Source: an uncultured Bacteroidota bacterium
GTDB taxonomy: Bacteria > Bacteroidota > Bacteroidia > Bacteroidales > P3
Assembly (NCBI GenBank): GCA_902783595.1
Contig: CACZRR010000068.1
Coordinates: 1-34,313, forward strand
Direction: 5' to 3'
DNA length: 34,313 nt
This document shows positions 25,005 to 32,521 of this stretch, piece after piece. A model generated the notes under the pieces. The model searched no databases. It had not been told where the DNA came from and saw only the letters and a program-made list of their open reading frames with translations. Both the position numbers and the translations under genes were made by a program. Within the stretch, counting starts at the first letter, position 1; the number at the start of each line of letters is the position of its first letter.

Positions 25005-27119
25005 TCACTTCTTCAGCCACTGGTCAAACCAGTCGATGAAGTTGCGATGCCAAAGGAGGCTGTTCTGGGGCTTGAGCACCCAGTGGGTCTCGTCGGGGAA
25101 ATAGAGGTAGCGGCTGGGGATGTGGCGCATCTGGGCGGCGTTGTAGGCGGCCATACCTTCGGATGCGACGATGCGGAAGTCGAACTCGGAGTGGATGACG
25201 CAGATGGGTGTGTTCCACTTGTCGACGAAGAGGTGCGGCGAGTTGCTGTAGCTCTTCTTAATCTGCGGGTTGTTCCAATCCCAGTAGGGACCACCGAGGT
25301 CCCAGTTGTCGAACCACATTTCCTCGGTCTCGAGGTACTGCTGCTCGAAGTTGAACATGCCGTTGTGGGCGAGGAAGGCCTTGAAGCGGCGGCCCTCATC
25401 GTAGCCCTTCACATCATGGTTGTGGCCAGCAAGCCAGTAGATGCTGTAGCCGCCGAAGGAGGCACCGCAGGCACCGATGCGCTCCTTATCAATCTGCGGG
25501 AAGTTGTTTGCGAAGTAGTCGGTGGCACTCATGTAGTCCTGCATGCAGAGTCCGCCGTAGTCACCGCTGATCTGCTCGAGCCACTCCATACCGAAGCCCG
25601 GTACGCCGCGGCGGTTGGGAGCAATGACGAAGTAGCCGGCACCGCTCATCACCTCGAAGTTCCAGCGTGTGCTCCAGAACTGGCTGACGATATTCTGGGG
25701 ACCACCCTCGCAGAAGAGCAGCGCAGGATAGGTCTTGGTGCTGTCGTAGTCGTAGGGGTAGATGAGCCAGGTGAGCATCTCCTTGCCGTCGACGGTCTTG
25801 ATCCAGTAGGGCTCCACCTTACCCATGCGCACCTGCCCGAGGACCTCATCGTTGACGGTGGTGAGCTTACGGCCTTCGGCCTTGTCGTCGGAGAGGTTGT
25901 AGGCATAGAGGGTGGCGGGATATTGCATGGAGACCTGCGAAGCGACGATCTGGCTGCCTGTCATCTGGAAGCCGTTGACGTCGTGCATGCCCTGCGAAAG
26001 CTGGCGGATAGTCTTGCTTTCGCGATTGAATGCGAAGAGCTCCAGGGTGCCGCGGTACATGACCACAGCCACAAGTTCCTTGTCGTCGGCGCTCCAGCTG
26101 ATGCCGCTGACGCCGTAGTCGAAGTCCTCGGTGAGGTCCACCTTAGTGCCGCTGGCGAGGTCCATTACCATCAGACGCAGCTTGTCGCTCTCGTAGCCGT
26201 CGCGCTCCATGCTCTCCCAGGCCACCATGGTGCCGTCGTGGTTGAAGACGGGGTTCTGGTCGTAACCCATGATGCCCTCGCTCAGGTTCTTGGTCTCGCC
26301 GCTGGCGATATCATAGAGGTAGATGTCGCTGTTGGTGCTGTGGGCATAGTCATAACCCGTCTTCTTGCGGCAGGTGTAGACGATCTTGGTGCCGTCGGGG
26401 CTGTAGTTGTACTGCTCCGTGCCACCCCAAGGACGCATGGGGCACTCGTAGGGTTGGTCGGCGCCGAGGATGTCGACAGCACTCTCCATATTGGCTTTGC
26501 CGTTGGTGAGGGTGACGAGGTAGATGTGGGGGATTTCGTCCACCCAGTTGTCCCAGTGGCGGTACATGAGGTCCTCGTTGATGCGACCGGTGGTCTTGTC
26601 GAGACCGGCATAGAGCTTGTTGAGGTGATCGGGGCGCTCCACGGGGATGGTGCTGATATACACCAGCGAGGTGCCGTCGGGCGACACCTTGAAGCCTTCG
26701 AAGCCGTTCTCGTTGGTGGCGACGACCTGCTCTTTCTTGCTGTCGACGTTGATGGAGCGGATCTCATTGCCACGACAGAACAGCAGCGTGTTGGCATCGA
26801 GCCACACAGGGCTGAACTCACTGGCGGCGGTGGTGGTGAGGCGCGTGGCGTCGCCACCCTCGACAGGCATCACATAGAGCTCCACATTGCCCTTGTTCTC
26901 CTCCATGGAGATGTATTTCACTCCGTAGGCCACCTGTTTGCCATCGGGGCTGAGGGCGTACTCGCCAATCTGTCCCAGCGACCACATCACCTCGGGAGTG
27001 AAACGGCCGTCGTTGACGGCGACGGCAGGCTTCTCAATCACCACCTCGGCAGGCGCCGACTGGCGGCAGGCAGCAAGACCAAGGGTCGCAGCCGCTAATA
27101 ATAGTATCTTTTCTTTCAT
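25005..27119 (-). CDS. S9 peptidase, DPP5-like dipeptidyl peptidase
   Basis: 704 residues. A lipoprotein-like signal (MKEKILLLAAATLGLAAC) has Cys at 18. A seven-bladed propeller with repeated SPDG-type motifs (YALSPDGKQVAY, VSPDGTSLVYI, YSPDGTKIVYT) fills about 40-440. The C-terminal alpha/beta hydrolase domain has the triad Ser554 in GASFGGYS, Asp647 in HSEFDFRI and His679 in PDETHWV. The layout and spacing match Porphyromonas DPP5, which removes dipeptides from peptides in the periplasm. The family is usual in proteolytic or amino-acid-using Bacteroidales. Confidence 0.93.
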   Translation of the reverse strand: MKEKILLLAAATLGLAACRQSAPAEVVIEKPAVAVNDGRFTPEVMWSLGQIGEYALSPDGKQVAYGVKYISMEENKGNVELYVMPVEGGDATRLTTTAASEFSPVWLDANTLLFCRGNEIRSINVDSKKEQVVATNENGFEGFKVSPDGTSLVYISTIPVERPDHLNKLYAGLDKTTGRINEDLMYRHWDNWVDEIPHIYLVTLTNGKANMESAVDILGADQPYECPMRPWGGTEQYNYSPDGTKIVYTCRKKTGYDYAHSTNSDIYLYDIASGETKNLSEGIMGYDQNPVFNHDGTMVAWESMERDGYESDKLRLMVMDLASGTKVDLTEDFDYGVSGISWSADDKELVAVVMYRGTLELFAFNRESKTIRQLSQGMHDVNGFQMTGSQIVASQVSMQYPATLYAYNLSDDKAEGRKLTTVNDEVLGQVRMGKVEPYWIKTVDGKEMLTWLIYPYDYDSTKTYPALLFCEGGPQNIVSQFWSTRWNFEVMSGAGYFVIAPNRRGVPGFGMEWLEQISGDYGGLCMQDYMSATDYFANNFPQIDKERIGACGASFGGYSIYWLAGHNHDVKGYDEGRRFKAFLAHNGMFNFEQQYLETEEMWFDNWDLGGPYWDWNNPQIKKSYSNSPHLFVDKWNTPICVIHSEFDFRIVASEGMAAYNAAQMRHIPSRYLYFPDETHWVLKPQNSLLWHRNFIDWFDQWLKK

Positions 27120-27146
27120 GTAATTATGTTTTAATATATTATTGTC

Positions 27147-28001
27147 TTATCTTTTATTGACGGCCTCCTCGCGCGGCGTCATGGGTGTGCGGACATCGAC
27201 GCCGTAGAAGTTGAATCCCTCGGCACCGGGCTCCACAATATCGATATTCCTCACCTCGATAGGCAACGCCTCGAAGGTGACGGAATAGATCTGGATGTCA
27301 TATCCGCCCTTGTTGAACGAGAAATTGGTATACTCGGGATACTGGGTGATGCCCTCCACCTTGGTCATCTTGTAGTGCTCACCCGTGGCGTTGTCACGCA
27401 GGAAGATGTCGGGATGGACACAGATGCCCTTGTCCACTGTGGGACGGTGCTTGGGGGTCCGCGGCGAGTAGCCGAAGTACACGGTGGTGCTGCCCTTCTC
27501 CACGACGATGCGCTCGATGCGCACCACTTCGGCGGCAGGCGAGCAGGCGTCATAATGCGGGAAGTTGAGGGTGCGCGGCACGATGGGTTTCAGCTCGTTG
27601 CGCGAATACACACGCTCGGCACCCGGCGCAGTCTCCTTCACCCGCCGCAGCTGCAGATCCGACTCCACAGCGTAGCAACGCATATCCTCGGTGAAGTAGA
27701 AACGCAACGTGGTGGCCGGCGTCCCCTTCTCCTTGGTGCGACGGTTGCGCACCTGGTACTGCCCGTACAGGCGCTCGGCAGAGGTGCCCTTCAGGGTGGC
27801 AGCGTCATATTCGGCAAGGGTGCCGTTGCGATGGTCGTTGAGGGTGATGGAGGGGTAGCCGAATTCAGCTACGATGTTGTAGTACGTCTTGCCCAGATAC
27901 ACCCCCTCCAAGTCCCTGTCGGCACTCACATAGCGGCTGCCCCAGCACGAGGTCAGAAGCACCACACACGCCACACTGACAACGAATAATATCTTTTTCA
28001 T
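27147..28001 (-). CDS. Hypothetical lipoprotein
   Basis: 284 residues. A lipoprotein signal (MKKILFVVSVACVVLLTSC) has lipobox LTSC. The rest is mostly beta with short helices: GVYLGKTYYNIVAEFGYPSI, FYFTEDMRCYAVESDL, RIERIVVEKGSTTVYFGYSPR, and IQIYSVTFEALP near the end. I do not recognise a named family. The layout (short N-terminal SmpA/BamE-like YLGKTYYNIVAEFGYP motif, then a beta-sandwich) suggests a cell-envelope protein, but this is only a resemblance. It is 12 bases after the MORN gene on the same strand. Confidence 0.72.
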   Translation of the reverse strand: MKKILFVVSVACVVLLTSCWGSRYVSADRDLEGVYLGKTYYNIVAEFGYPSITLNDHRNGTLAEYDAATLKGTSAERLYGQYQVRNRRTKEKGTPATTLRFYFTEDMRCYAVESDLQLRRVKETAPGAERVYSRNELKPIVPRTLNFPHYDACSPAAEVVRIERIVVEKGSTTVYFGYSPRTPKHRPTVDKGICVHPDIFLRDNATGEHYKMTKVEGITQYPEYTNFSFNKGGYDIQIYSVTFEALPIEVRNIDIVEPGAEGFNFYGVDVRTPMTPREEAVNKR

Positions 28002-28013
28002 GAAACCTGTTGT

Positions 28014-28661
28014 TTAATTTTCTGTTTCCGTTTCTGTTTCCATTTCCGTCTCCAGGATGCCCTGGTGGAACACGCCTCTTACCGTCACACCTTCGGCGTT
28101 GGTATAGGTACCCAACCCCTCGTACTGGTCGTTGAGCCAGTTGCCATCGTAGCGCGAGCCGTCGGCGAACACCATGACGCCAGGACCCGTCAGGTGCCAC
28201 TGGTTGAAGTTACCCTCATAGCGGTCACCGTTGGCCCACACCTTCACACCGTACCCCATGGCCATACCGTTCACAAACTGACCCTCGAAACGCGTGCCGT
28301 CGGCCCACTGGAAATAGCCCTTGCCGGTGCGGCTGCCGTCCACCCAGTCACCCTCCATCATATCGCCATTGGGCCAACGGTAGATACCGTGACCTTTGAT
28401 GTTGCCGTTCTTCCACTGCCCCGAGAAGGAGCCGCCAGTGACCCAATAGTAGGTCCCCTGCCCCTCCATGACGCCCTTGCGCCACTGACCCTCGTAGCGG
28501 TCGCCCGTCACCCACGTCATCATACCCTCACCATGGCGTCGCCCTTTGCCGTCGCGCTGACCGGAATAAAACGAGCCGTCGTCATAGTTGGTGATCTCCC
28601 TCACCTGCCCCATCGCAGTCAGCGAGCAGCAGACAAACAGCACTATAAACAATCTCTTCAT
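28014..28661 (-). CDS. Exported MORN-repeat protein
   Basis: 215 residues from the ATG at 28661; a TTG one codon earlier is ignored. Residues 1-19 form a signal peptide (MKRLFIVLFVCCSLTAMGQ). About eight MORN repeats (GDRYEGQWRKGVMEGQGTY, then GSFSGQWKNGNIKGHGIY and so on) fill nearly all the rest. MORN units bind membranes or proteins as an elongated sheet. The last residues, ETEMETETETEN, come from a hexanucleotide repeat. Function unknown; its neighbour is a lipoprotein. Confidence 0.92.
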   Translation of the reverse strand: MKRLFIVLFVCCSLTAMGQVREITNYDDGSFYSGQRDGKGRRHGEGMMTWVTGDRYEGQWRKGVMEGQGTYYWVTGGSFSGQWKNGNIKGHGIYRWPNGDMMEGDWVDGSRTGKGYFQWADGTRFEGQFVNGMAMGYGVKVWANGDRYEGNFNQWHLTGPGVMVFADGSRYDGNWLNDQYEGLGTYTNAEGVTVRGVFHQGILETEMETETETEN

Positions 28662-28713
28662 CAAAAAACGTCTAAATCTTCTAAATCATCTGTTTACAAA
28701 GACTCTCCCCTCG

Positions 28714-29484
28714 CTATATCTCCACCGTCAAGCCGTCATACGCCAGCCACACCCCCTCCGGCAACTCTTCCTGCACACGCTCGTGCAGACCCATCTCGTG
28801 GCTCATATGCGTCAGATAGGCGCGCCGCGGCTTCAGCTCCTTGATCAGCGCCAGCGACTCCTCCAGACAGAAGTGCGACCAGTGTTTTTCCTTCCGCAAG
28901 GCGTTCACCACCAGCACCTCCAGTCCTCGCAGCTTCCCCTTCTCCCCCTCCGGCACAGCGTTGACGTCGGTGAGGTAGGCCATATCGCCAATCCTGTACC
29001 CCAGGATGGGCAGGTCTTTGTGCATCACACGTATCGGCTCCACCGTCATGCCGGCAACATCAAAAGCCCCTTCGACATCGTGCAGCCGCGCCTCCGGCAA
29101 TCCCGGATAGTCGTGCGGCGCAAAAATATAGCGGTAGTCGCGCAACAAGGCCTCGCGCGCCTCCGCATTGAGGTAGATATCCATGGGACCGTGCTGCACA
29201 TGGTTGAAAGCCCTGATGTCGTCCAAGCCCGCCACATGGTCGCGGTGCGCATGGGTGATGAGTATGGCCGCCAACGACCGCACACCCTGCCGCAGCATCT
29301 GCTGCCGGAAGTCGGGACCTATGTCGAAAAGAATATTGCGACTCTCCCCCTCCTGCTCCACAGTCAGCATCGCCGACGTACGCAAGCGCTGGTCACGCCG
29401 GTCGCCCGACGTGCACACCTCGCAACCACAGGTGATCACAGGCACTCCTTGCGAGGTTCCTGTACCCAGGAAAGTCAGCTTCAT
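28714..29484 (-). CDS. MBL-fold metallohydrolase, PhnP-like
   Basis: 256 residues from the ATG at 29484; a GTG one codon earlier is ignored. It starts MKLTFLGTGTSQGVPVITCGCEVC, with a cysteine pair typical of PhnP relatives. The metal site is THAHRDHVAGLDD, with later ligands around MAYLTDVNAV and a His in RAYLTHMSHEMG. PhnP-type enzymes hydrolyse cyclic phosphodiesters; other relatives use nucleotides or cofactors. It lies 11 bases after the response regulator. Confidence 0.88.
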   Translation of the reverse strand: MKLTFLGTGTSQGVPVITCGCEVCTSGDRRDQRLRTSAMLTVEQEGESRNILFDIGPDFRQQMLRQGVRSLAAILITHAHRDHVAGLDDIRAFNHVQHGPMDIYLNAEAREALLRDYRYIFAPHDYPGLPEARLHDVEGAFDVAGMTVEPIRVMHKDLPILGYRIGDMAYLTDVNAVPEGEKGKLRGLEVLVVNALRKEKHWSHFCLEESLALIKELKPRRAYLTHMSHEMGLHERVQEELPEGVWLAYDGLTVEI

Positions 29485-29495
29485 CACCCCAGCGA

Positions 29496-30188
29496 CTATT
29501 CTTTATGCGTCAGCTTGAAGCCCACACCGTGCACATTGACGATCTCCACCGAGGGGTCAGCCTTCAGGTACTTGCGCAACTTGGTGATATACACATCCAT
29601 CGAACGGGCGGCAAAGTAGCTGTCATCCTTCCAGATGCGCTCCAACGTGGTGTTGCGGTCCACCAGCTGGTTGAAGTTCACGGCGAATATCTTCAGCAGG
29701 TCACTCTCCTTGGCGGTGAGCCTCTGCACCTCCTCGCCGAGCGTCAGCGTCTGGTGCGTATAATCGAAGGTGAAGTTGCCAATCTTGAACACATTCTTGT
29801 CGATGCGCTCCTCATTGAACGAACGGCGCATCGTGGCATTCAACCGCGCCAGCAGCTCTTCCATGGAGAACGGCTTGGTGATGTAGTCGTCGGCACCCAC
29901 CTCAAAACCCTTCAGCTTGTCCTCCTCGAGGTTCTTGGCGGTGAGAAAGATGATGGGCACCTTCTTGTCGGCACGACGTATCTCTTTGGCTACGGTAAAA
30001 CCATCCTTGGCGGGCATCATCACATCGAGAATGCAGGCGTCAATGTCGCCTTCGTCAAAGACATTCAGCGCCTCGTCACCATCCTTGGTCCAAAGCACCG
30101 TGTAGCCTTTCTGCGTGAGATAGGCCTTGAGAATCGTTCCTAAATTAGGGTCGTCCTCGGCCACTAACAATTTAATTCCCAAATTCAT
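29496..30188 (-). CDS. OmpR/PhoB-family response regulator, RprY-like
   Basis: 230 residues. The receiver domain (about 5-118) has the acidic pair EDD at 11-13, phospho-acceptor Asp55 in ILDVMMPAKDGF, the switch Thr in FLTAK and Lys in ITKPFSMEELLAR. The winged-helix domain (about 130-228) ends VDVYITKLRKYL-like and VNVHGVGFKL. It resembles RprY of Bacteroides and Porphyromonas, but no histidine kinase gene lies next to it; its immediate upstream neighbours are membrane AraC/7TM genes. The leader contains a hairpin. Confidence 0.9.
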   Translation of the reverse strand: MNLGIKLLVAEDDPNLGTILKAYLTQKGYTVLWTKDGDEALNVFDEGDIDACILDVMMPAKDGFTVAKEIRRADKKVPIIFLTAKNLEEDKLKGFEVGADDYITKPFSMEELLARLNATMRRSFNEERIDKNVFKIGNFTFDYTHQTLTLGEEVQRLTAKESDLLKIFAVNFNQLVDRNTTLERIWKDDSYFAARSMDVYITKLRKYLKADPSVEIVNVHGVGFKLTHKE

Positions 30189-30223
30189 ATCAATTGTGGT
30201 TTATGTTTGTTTTCCTTTCCTCC

Positions 30224-30247
30224 GGACGGCATCAAGCCGACCTTTTT
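30224..30247 (+). terminator. Hairpin plus T-run in the response-regulator leader
   Basis: GGACGGC (30224-30230) pairs with GCCGACC (30236-30242) at six of seven positions around an ATCAA loop, followed on the plus strand by TTTTT. On the plus strand this looks like an intrinsic terminator, but no rightward gene precedes it. On the minus strand it is a hairpin 36 bases before the regulator ATG, where it may affect translation. Confidence 0.35.
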
Positions 30248-30370
30248 ATCATTAAGTAGAACACTAACCAATAAAATTGTCTTTTATTGTGTCAAATGTT
30301 AAATTTTTTTTTGTTAATTGCCCCTGGTATATGCGGAGGTCGGAGCCAACGGCAAACTCGCTTGCCTTAT

Positions 30371-30430
30371 GCGGAGGGAGGAGGGAGGATGTCGGAGGGT
30401 TGGCCTCGCCTACGCCCTCCGCCCTCCGAC
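30371..30430. repeat. GC-rich 7-bp array with inverted halves
   Basis: The left half reads in sevens GCGGAGG, GAGGAGG, GAGGATG, TCGGAGG; the right half CGCCCTC, CGCCCTC, CGACCTA. The halves are inverted complements: GTCGGAGGG (30391-30399) pairs with CCCTCCGAC (30422-30430). It directly follows the stop of the AraC/7TM gene on the minus strand and could serve as its terminator, though no U-run follows. Confidence 0.6.
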
Positions 30431-31567
30431 CTAGTCAAGGTGAAACGATTGTCCCAGCGGAGCGTGGAGCACACGCTGCCAGGCGCTCTCAAGGGCGTCG
30501 GGGGTGAGAAAGCCCGTTTGGTGTGCCAGGTGCGCCAGCACGTCGGGGTTATGAAGGTCAGGATGCTCGGCGAGGATGAGCGTGACGGCATGCTGCACAC
30601 GGAGGGCATCGAGGTATTCGGCGAAAGGTACGCCATGGGAGTGGTGGATGGCGTCGATGATTTCATCCTCAGTGCTGCCGAGCGCCTTGGCCAGAGCAGG
30701 AACGGAGAGGTCGGGATTGAGGAAGGCATGCTCTTTCTCAACATATTGATCGAGCCGCCGCACCAATGCTGCGGGGTCGCGGTGCGTGGGGGTGTGCCGG
30801 GGCAGATGCTCGGCGCCGGTATTGATAGCGTAGACAGAATGGCCAATATAGAAAAGGATGGCGGCAAAAGGCAGCACGTAGGTGAGGTAGAAGAGGAGGG
30901 GGTGGTCGGGAGAGAAAGGTTGGGTGAATATGGTGGCAAAAATGAGGGCAAGGCCGAGATTGGAGGCAATATAGATGCCTTTGAGGTTGAGGTTGCGGAA
31001 GCGCTCGTCCGAGTAGTATTCGGCGTTGATCTTGCGGAGGCTTATGGCTTTGCGTATGCCCGACACGAAGATGTAGAGAGTCTCAAAGGTGAAGACGACC
31101 CAGAAAGTGTAGAAGTTGGCCACCACGATGAGGTTGTAGCGCCAGGCGCCGGGAACGAAGACGCTGGGATACCCTTCACGGCAGCGGTCAGCCCACTGCC
31201 GGTACATCTCCGCCCCACCGATCATGGAAGAGGCTATCATGAGGCCTATGCAGATAAGCGTGGGAAGGAAGATGGTGCGGACAGACAACGAGGCGTTGTT
31301 CTGGCGGGTGAGCGCGTTGATGGCGATGTGGATGACGGGAGGCGTGGCCAGGATGACGTCGGGCAAGAGCATGAGGAGCAGGTACTCACGCATCAGGAAG
31401 GTGTTGAAGAGGCACCCCAGAAGGATGAACGTGAACGACACCATGGTCAAAGCAAGCATCATGAGCCATTGGGCGTTGAGCACATGCCGTTTGTGGAGCA
31501 GGGTGGCCAAAGGCCAAAAGAGGCCTACGAGGCCCAAAAGAACAAGTCCTATAGATACGGGAGTCAT
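30431..31567 (-). CDS. 7TM membrane protein fused to AraC-type DNA-binding domain
   Basis: 378 residues. About seven hydrophobic helices fill 1-260 (for example LGLVGLFWPLATLL, LLLMLLPDVILATPPVIHIAI, FLPTLICIGLMIASSMI). The last ~110 residues carry an AraC/XylS helix pair: LDQYVEKEHAFLNPDLSVPA, LAKALGSTEDEIIDAI, VPFAEYLDALRVQHAVTLIL, and HLAHQTGFLTPDALESAWQRV. It is thus a membrane-anchored transcription factor, presumably sensing through the 7TM part. Its 7TM half is homologous to the next gene upstream. A gene 32 bases upstream and a response regulator 243 bases downstream make a regulatory neighbourhood. Ligand and targets unknown. Confidence 0.82.
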   Translation of the reverse strand: MTPVSIGLVLLGLVGLFWPLATLLHKRHVLNAQWLMMLALTMVSFTFILLGCLFNTFLMREYLLLMLLPDVILATPPVIHIAINALTRQNNASLSVRTIFLPTLICIGLMIASSMIGGAEMYRQWADRCREGYPSVFVPGAWRYNLIVVANFYTFWVVFTFETLYIFVSGIRKAISLRKINAEYYSDERFRNLNLKGIYIASNLGLALIFATIFTQPFSPDHPLLFYLTYVLPFAAILFYIGHSVYAINTGAEHLPRHTPTHRDPAALVRRLDQYVEKEHAFLNPDLSVPALAKALGSTEDEIIDAIHHSHGVPFAEYLDALRVQHAVTLILAEHPDLHNPDVLAHLAHQTGFLTPDALESAWQRVLHAPLGQSFHLD

Positions 31568-31598
31568 GGGAGTTCAGAGTTAAAGTTAATAATTAAAA

Positions 31599-32399
31599 TT
31601 ATTCGTTTTCTATTTTCTGGCGGGTGTAGTCGGCCAAAAATCGAGCATCGTAGCTATAGCGATAGGCAAAACGACCGGTGAGGTACACAAAGACAGTCAG
31701 TATGACGGCACAGGCAATGAGACCGTATTTGTAGTAGAGCGGACGGAAGGCTATGAAGTAGATGGTCAACAAGCCGAAGGGCAGGAAGAGGCTGGCCACG
31801 ACGATGATCTCACGTATGCTGAGGTTGGGCAGGTTGAGACCCTGCGCATAGAAAGCATTGAAGCGCTGCTTGTAATGGTACGCCTTGCGGCCGCTAAGGA
31901 TGAGCAGCACGGTGCCCGTGACAATCATGCTGACAGGGTATACTATCTGGTTCCAGAAGATCATAAAGTTGTAGGCAAAATCCCTCGGCTGCCAAGGTAT
32001 ACGGCCACTCTCAAAGACCTGAACGCACATCTCCTGGTAGCGGCTGGGGTGCATGCCGAAAGCGGCGATGGTGAGACCTACGGTGAAAAGAAGGGGAATG
32101 AGGAACACCCGGCGCTGGCGCAGGGTGGCACCGCGGGGCTCCGTGAGCGAGCAGATGGAGATATAGAACAACGGCGTACAGAACGACGACGACACCTCGA
32201 CGAGGTAGTCATAGAGAAAGAGACCGCCGGCACGGCCGCGGAAGTAGACGCCGGCGACGGTGATGGCGAAGGCGTCGACCACAAGGGTGAGACAGAGAAG
32301 CACCTGTGCACGGGTGAGGTGCCTCTTGGTCATAGCAATGATGAAGGCCCATGCCATAGCCACCACCGCCGGAAGATATAGTATTAAACTCCACCTCAT
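31599..32399 (-). CDS. 7TM membrane protein, paralogue without DNA-binding domain
   Basis: 266 residues with seven predicted helices (LILYLPAVVAMAWAFIIAM, QVLLCLTLVVDAFAITVAGVY, VFLIPLLFTVGLTIAAFGM and others). It aligns by eye with the 7TM half of the neighbouring AraC fusion: same topology, similar loop before helix 6 (RFNAFYAQGLNLPNLSIREIIVVASLF versus KINAEYYSDERFRNLNLKGIYIASNLG). It ends shortly after the last helix (ADYTRQKIENE), so it has no effector domain. It may be a partner or decoy subunit for the fused protein, or an effector-less duplicate. Family unnamed to me. Confidence 0.75.
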   Translation of the reverse strand: MRWSLILYLPAVVAMAWAFIIAMTKRHLTRAQVLLCLTLVVDAFAITVAGVYFRGRAGGLFLYDYLVEVSSSFCTPLFYISICSLTEPRGATLRQRRVFLIPLLFTVGLTIAAFGMHPSRYQEMCVQVFESGRIPWQPRDFAYNFMIFWNQIVYPVSMIVTGTVLLILSGRKAYHYKQRFNAFYAQGLNLPNLSIREIIVVASLFLPFGLLTIYFIAFRPLYYKYGLIACAVILTVFVYLTGRFAYRYSYDARFLADYTRQKIENE

Positions 32400-32412
32400 A
32401 ATTCTTCTAATT

Positions 32413-32450
32413 GATCAAACGTATAACGTAAAACCTAAAACGTAAAACAA
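32413..32450. repeat. 7-bp tandem array (ACGTAAA type)
   Basis: Successive units ACGTATA, ACGTAAA, ACCTAAA, ACGTAAA after GATCAA. By hand count, 19 of 22 core positions match at lag seven. Nearly the same heptamer as the array at 24111-24160, about 8 kb away. Confidence 0.8.
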
Positions 32451-32480
32451 TCTATCAATTCGAGTAATTAGCCGTTAAAA

Positions 32481-32520
32481 AACTTAACTTTAAACTTTAA
32501 CCTTTAAACTTTGAACTTTA
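32481..32520. repeat. 7-bp tandem array (CTTTAAA type)
   Basis: Units CTTTAAA, CTTTAAC, CTTTAAA, CTTTGAA, CTTTATT run straight up to the ispG stop. It is a different heptamer from the array 30 bases to the left but has the same period. Confidence 0.85.
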
Positions 32521-32521
32521 T

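Noticed and set aside
24966..27098. 710-codon open frame opposite the DPP5-like gene
   Set aside because: It is the antisense of a well-supported peptidase. Its Val/Gly/His-rich composition is the usual shadow of a GC-rich gene and it shows no motif.
28662..28690. Another 7-bp array ahead of the MORN gene
   Set aside because: The repeat there is a 9-base duplication (TCTAAATC) and does not keep a 7-base step.
30287..31681. 464-codon open frame opposite the AraC/7TM gene
   Set aside because: Low-complexity Gly/Glu/Arg/Val sequence antisense to a gene with clear helices and an AraC domain.
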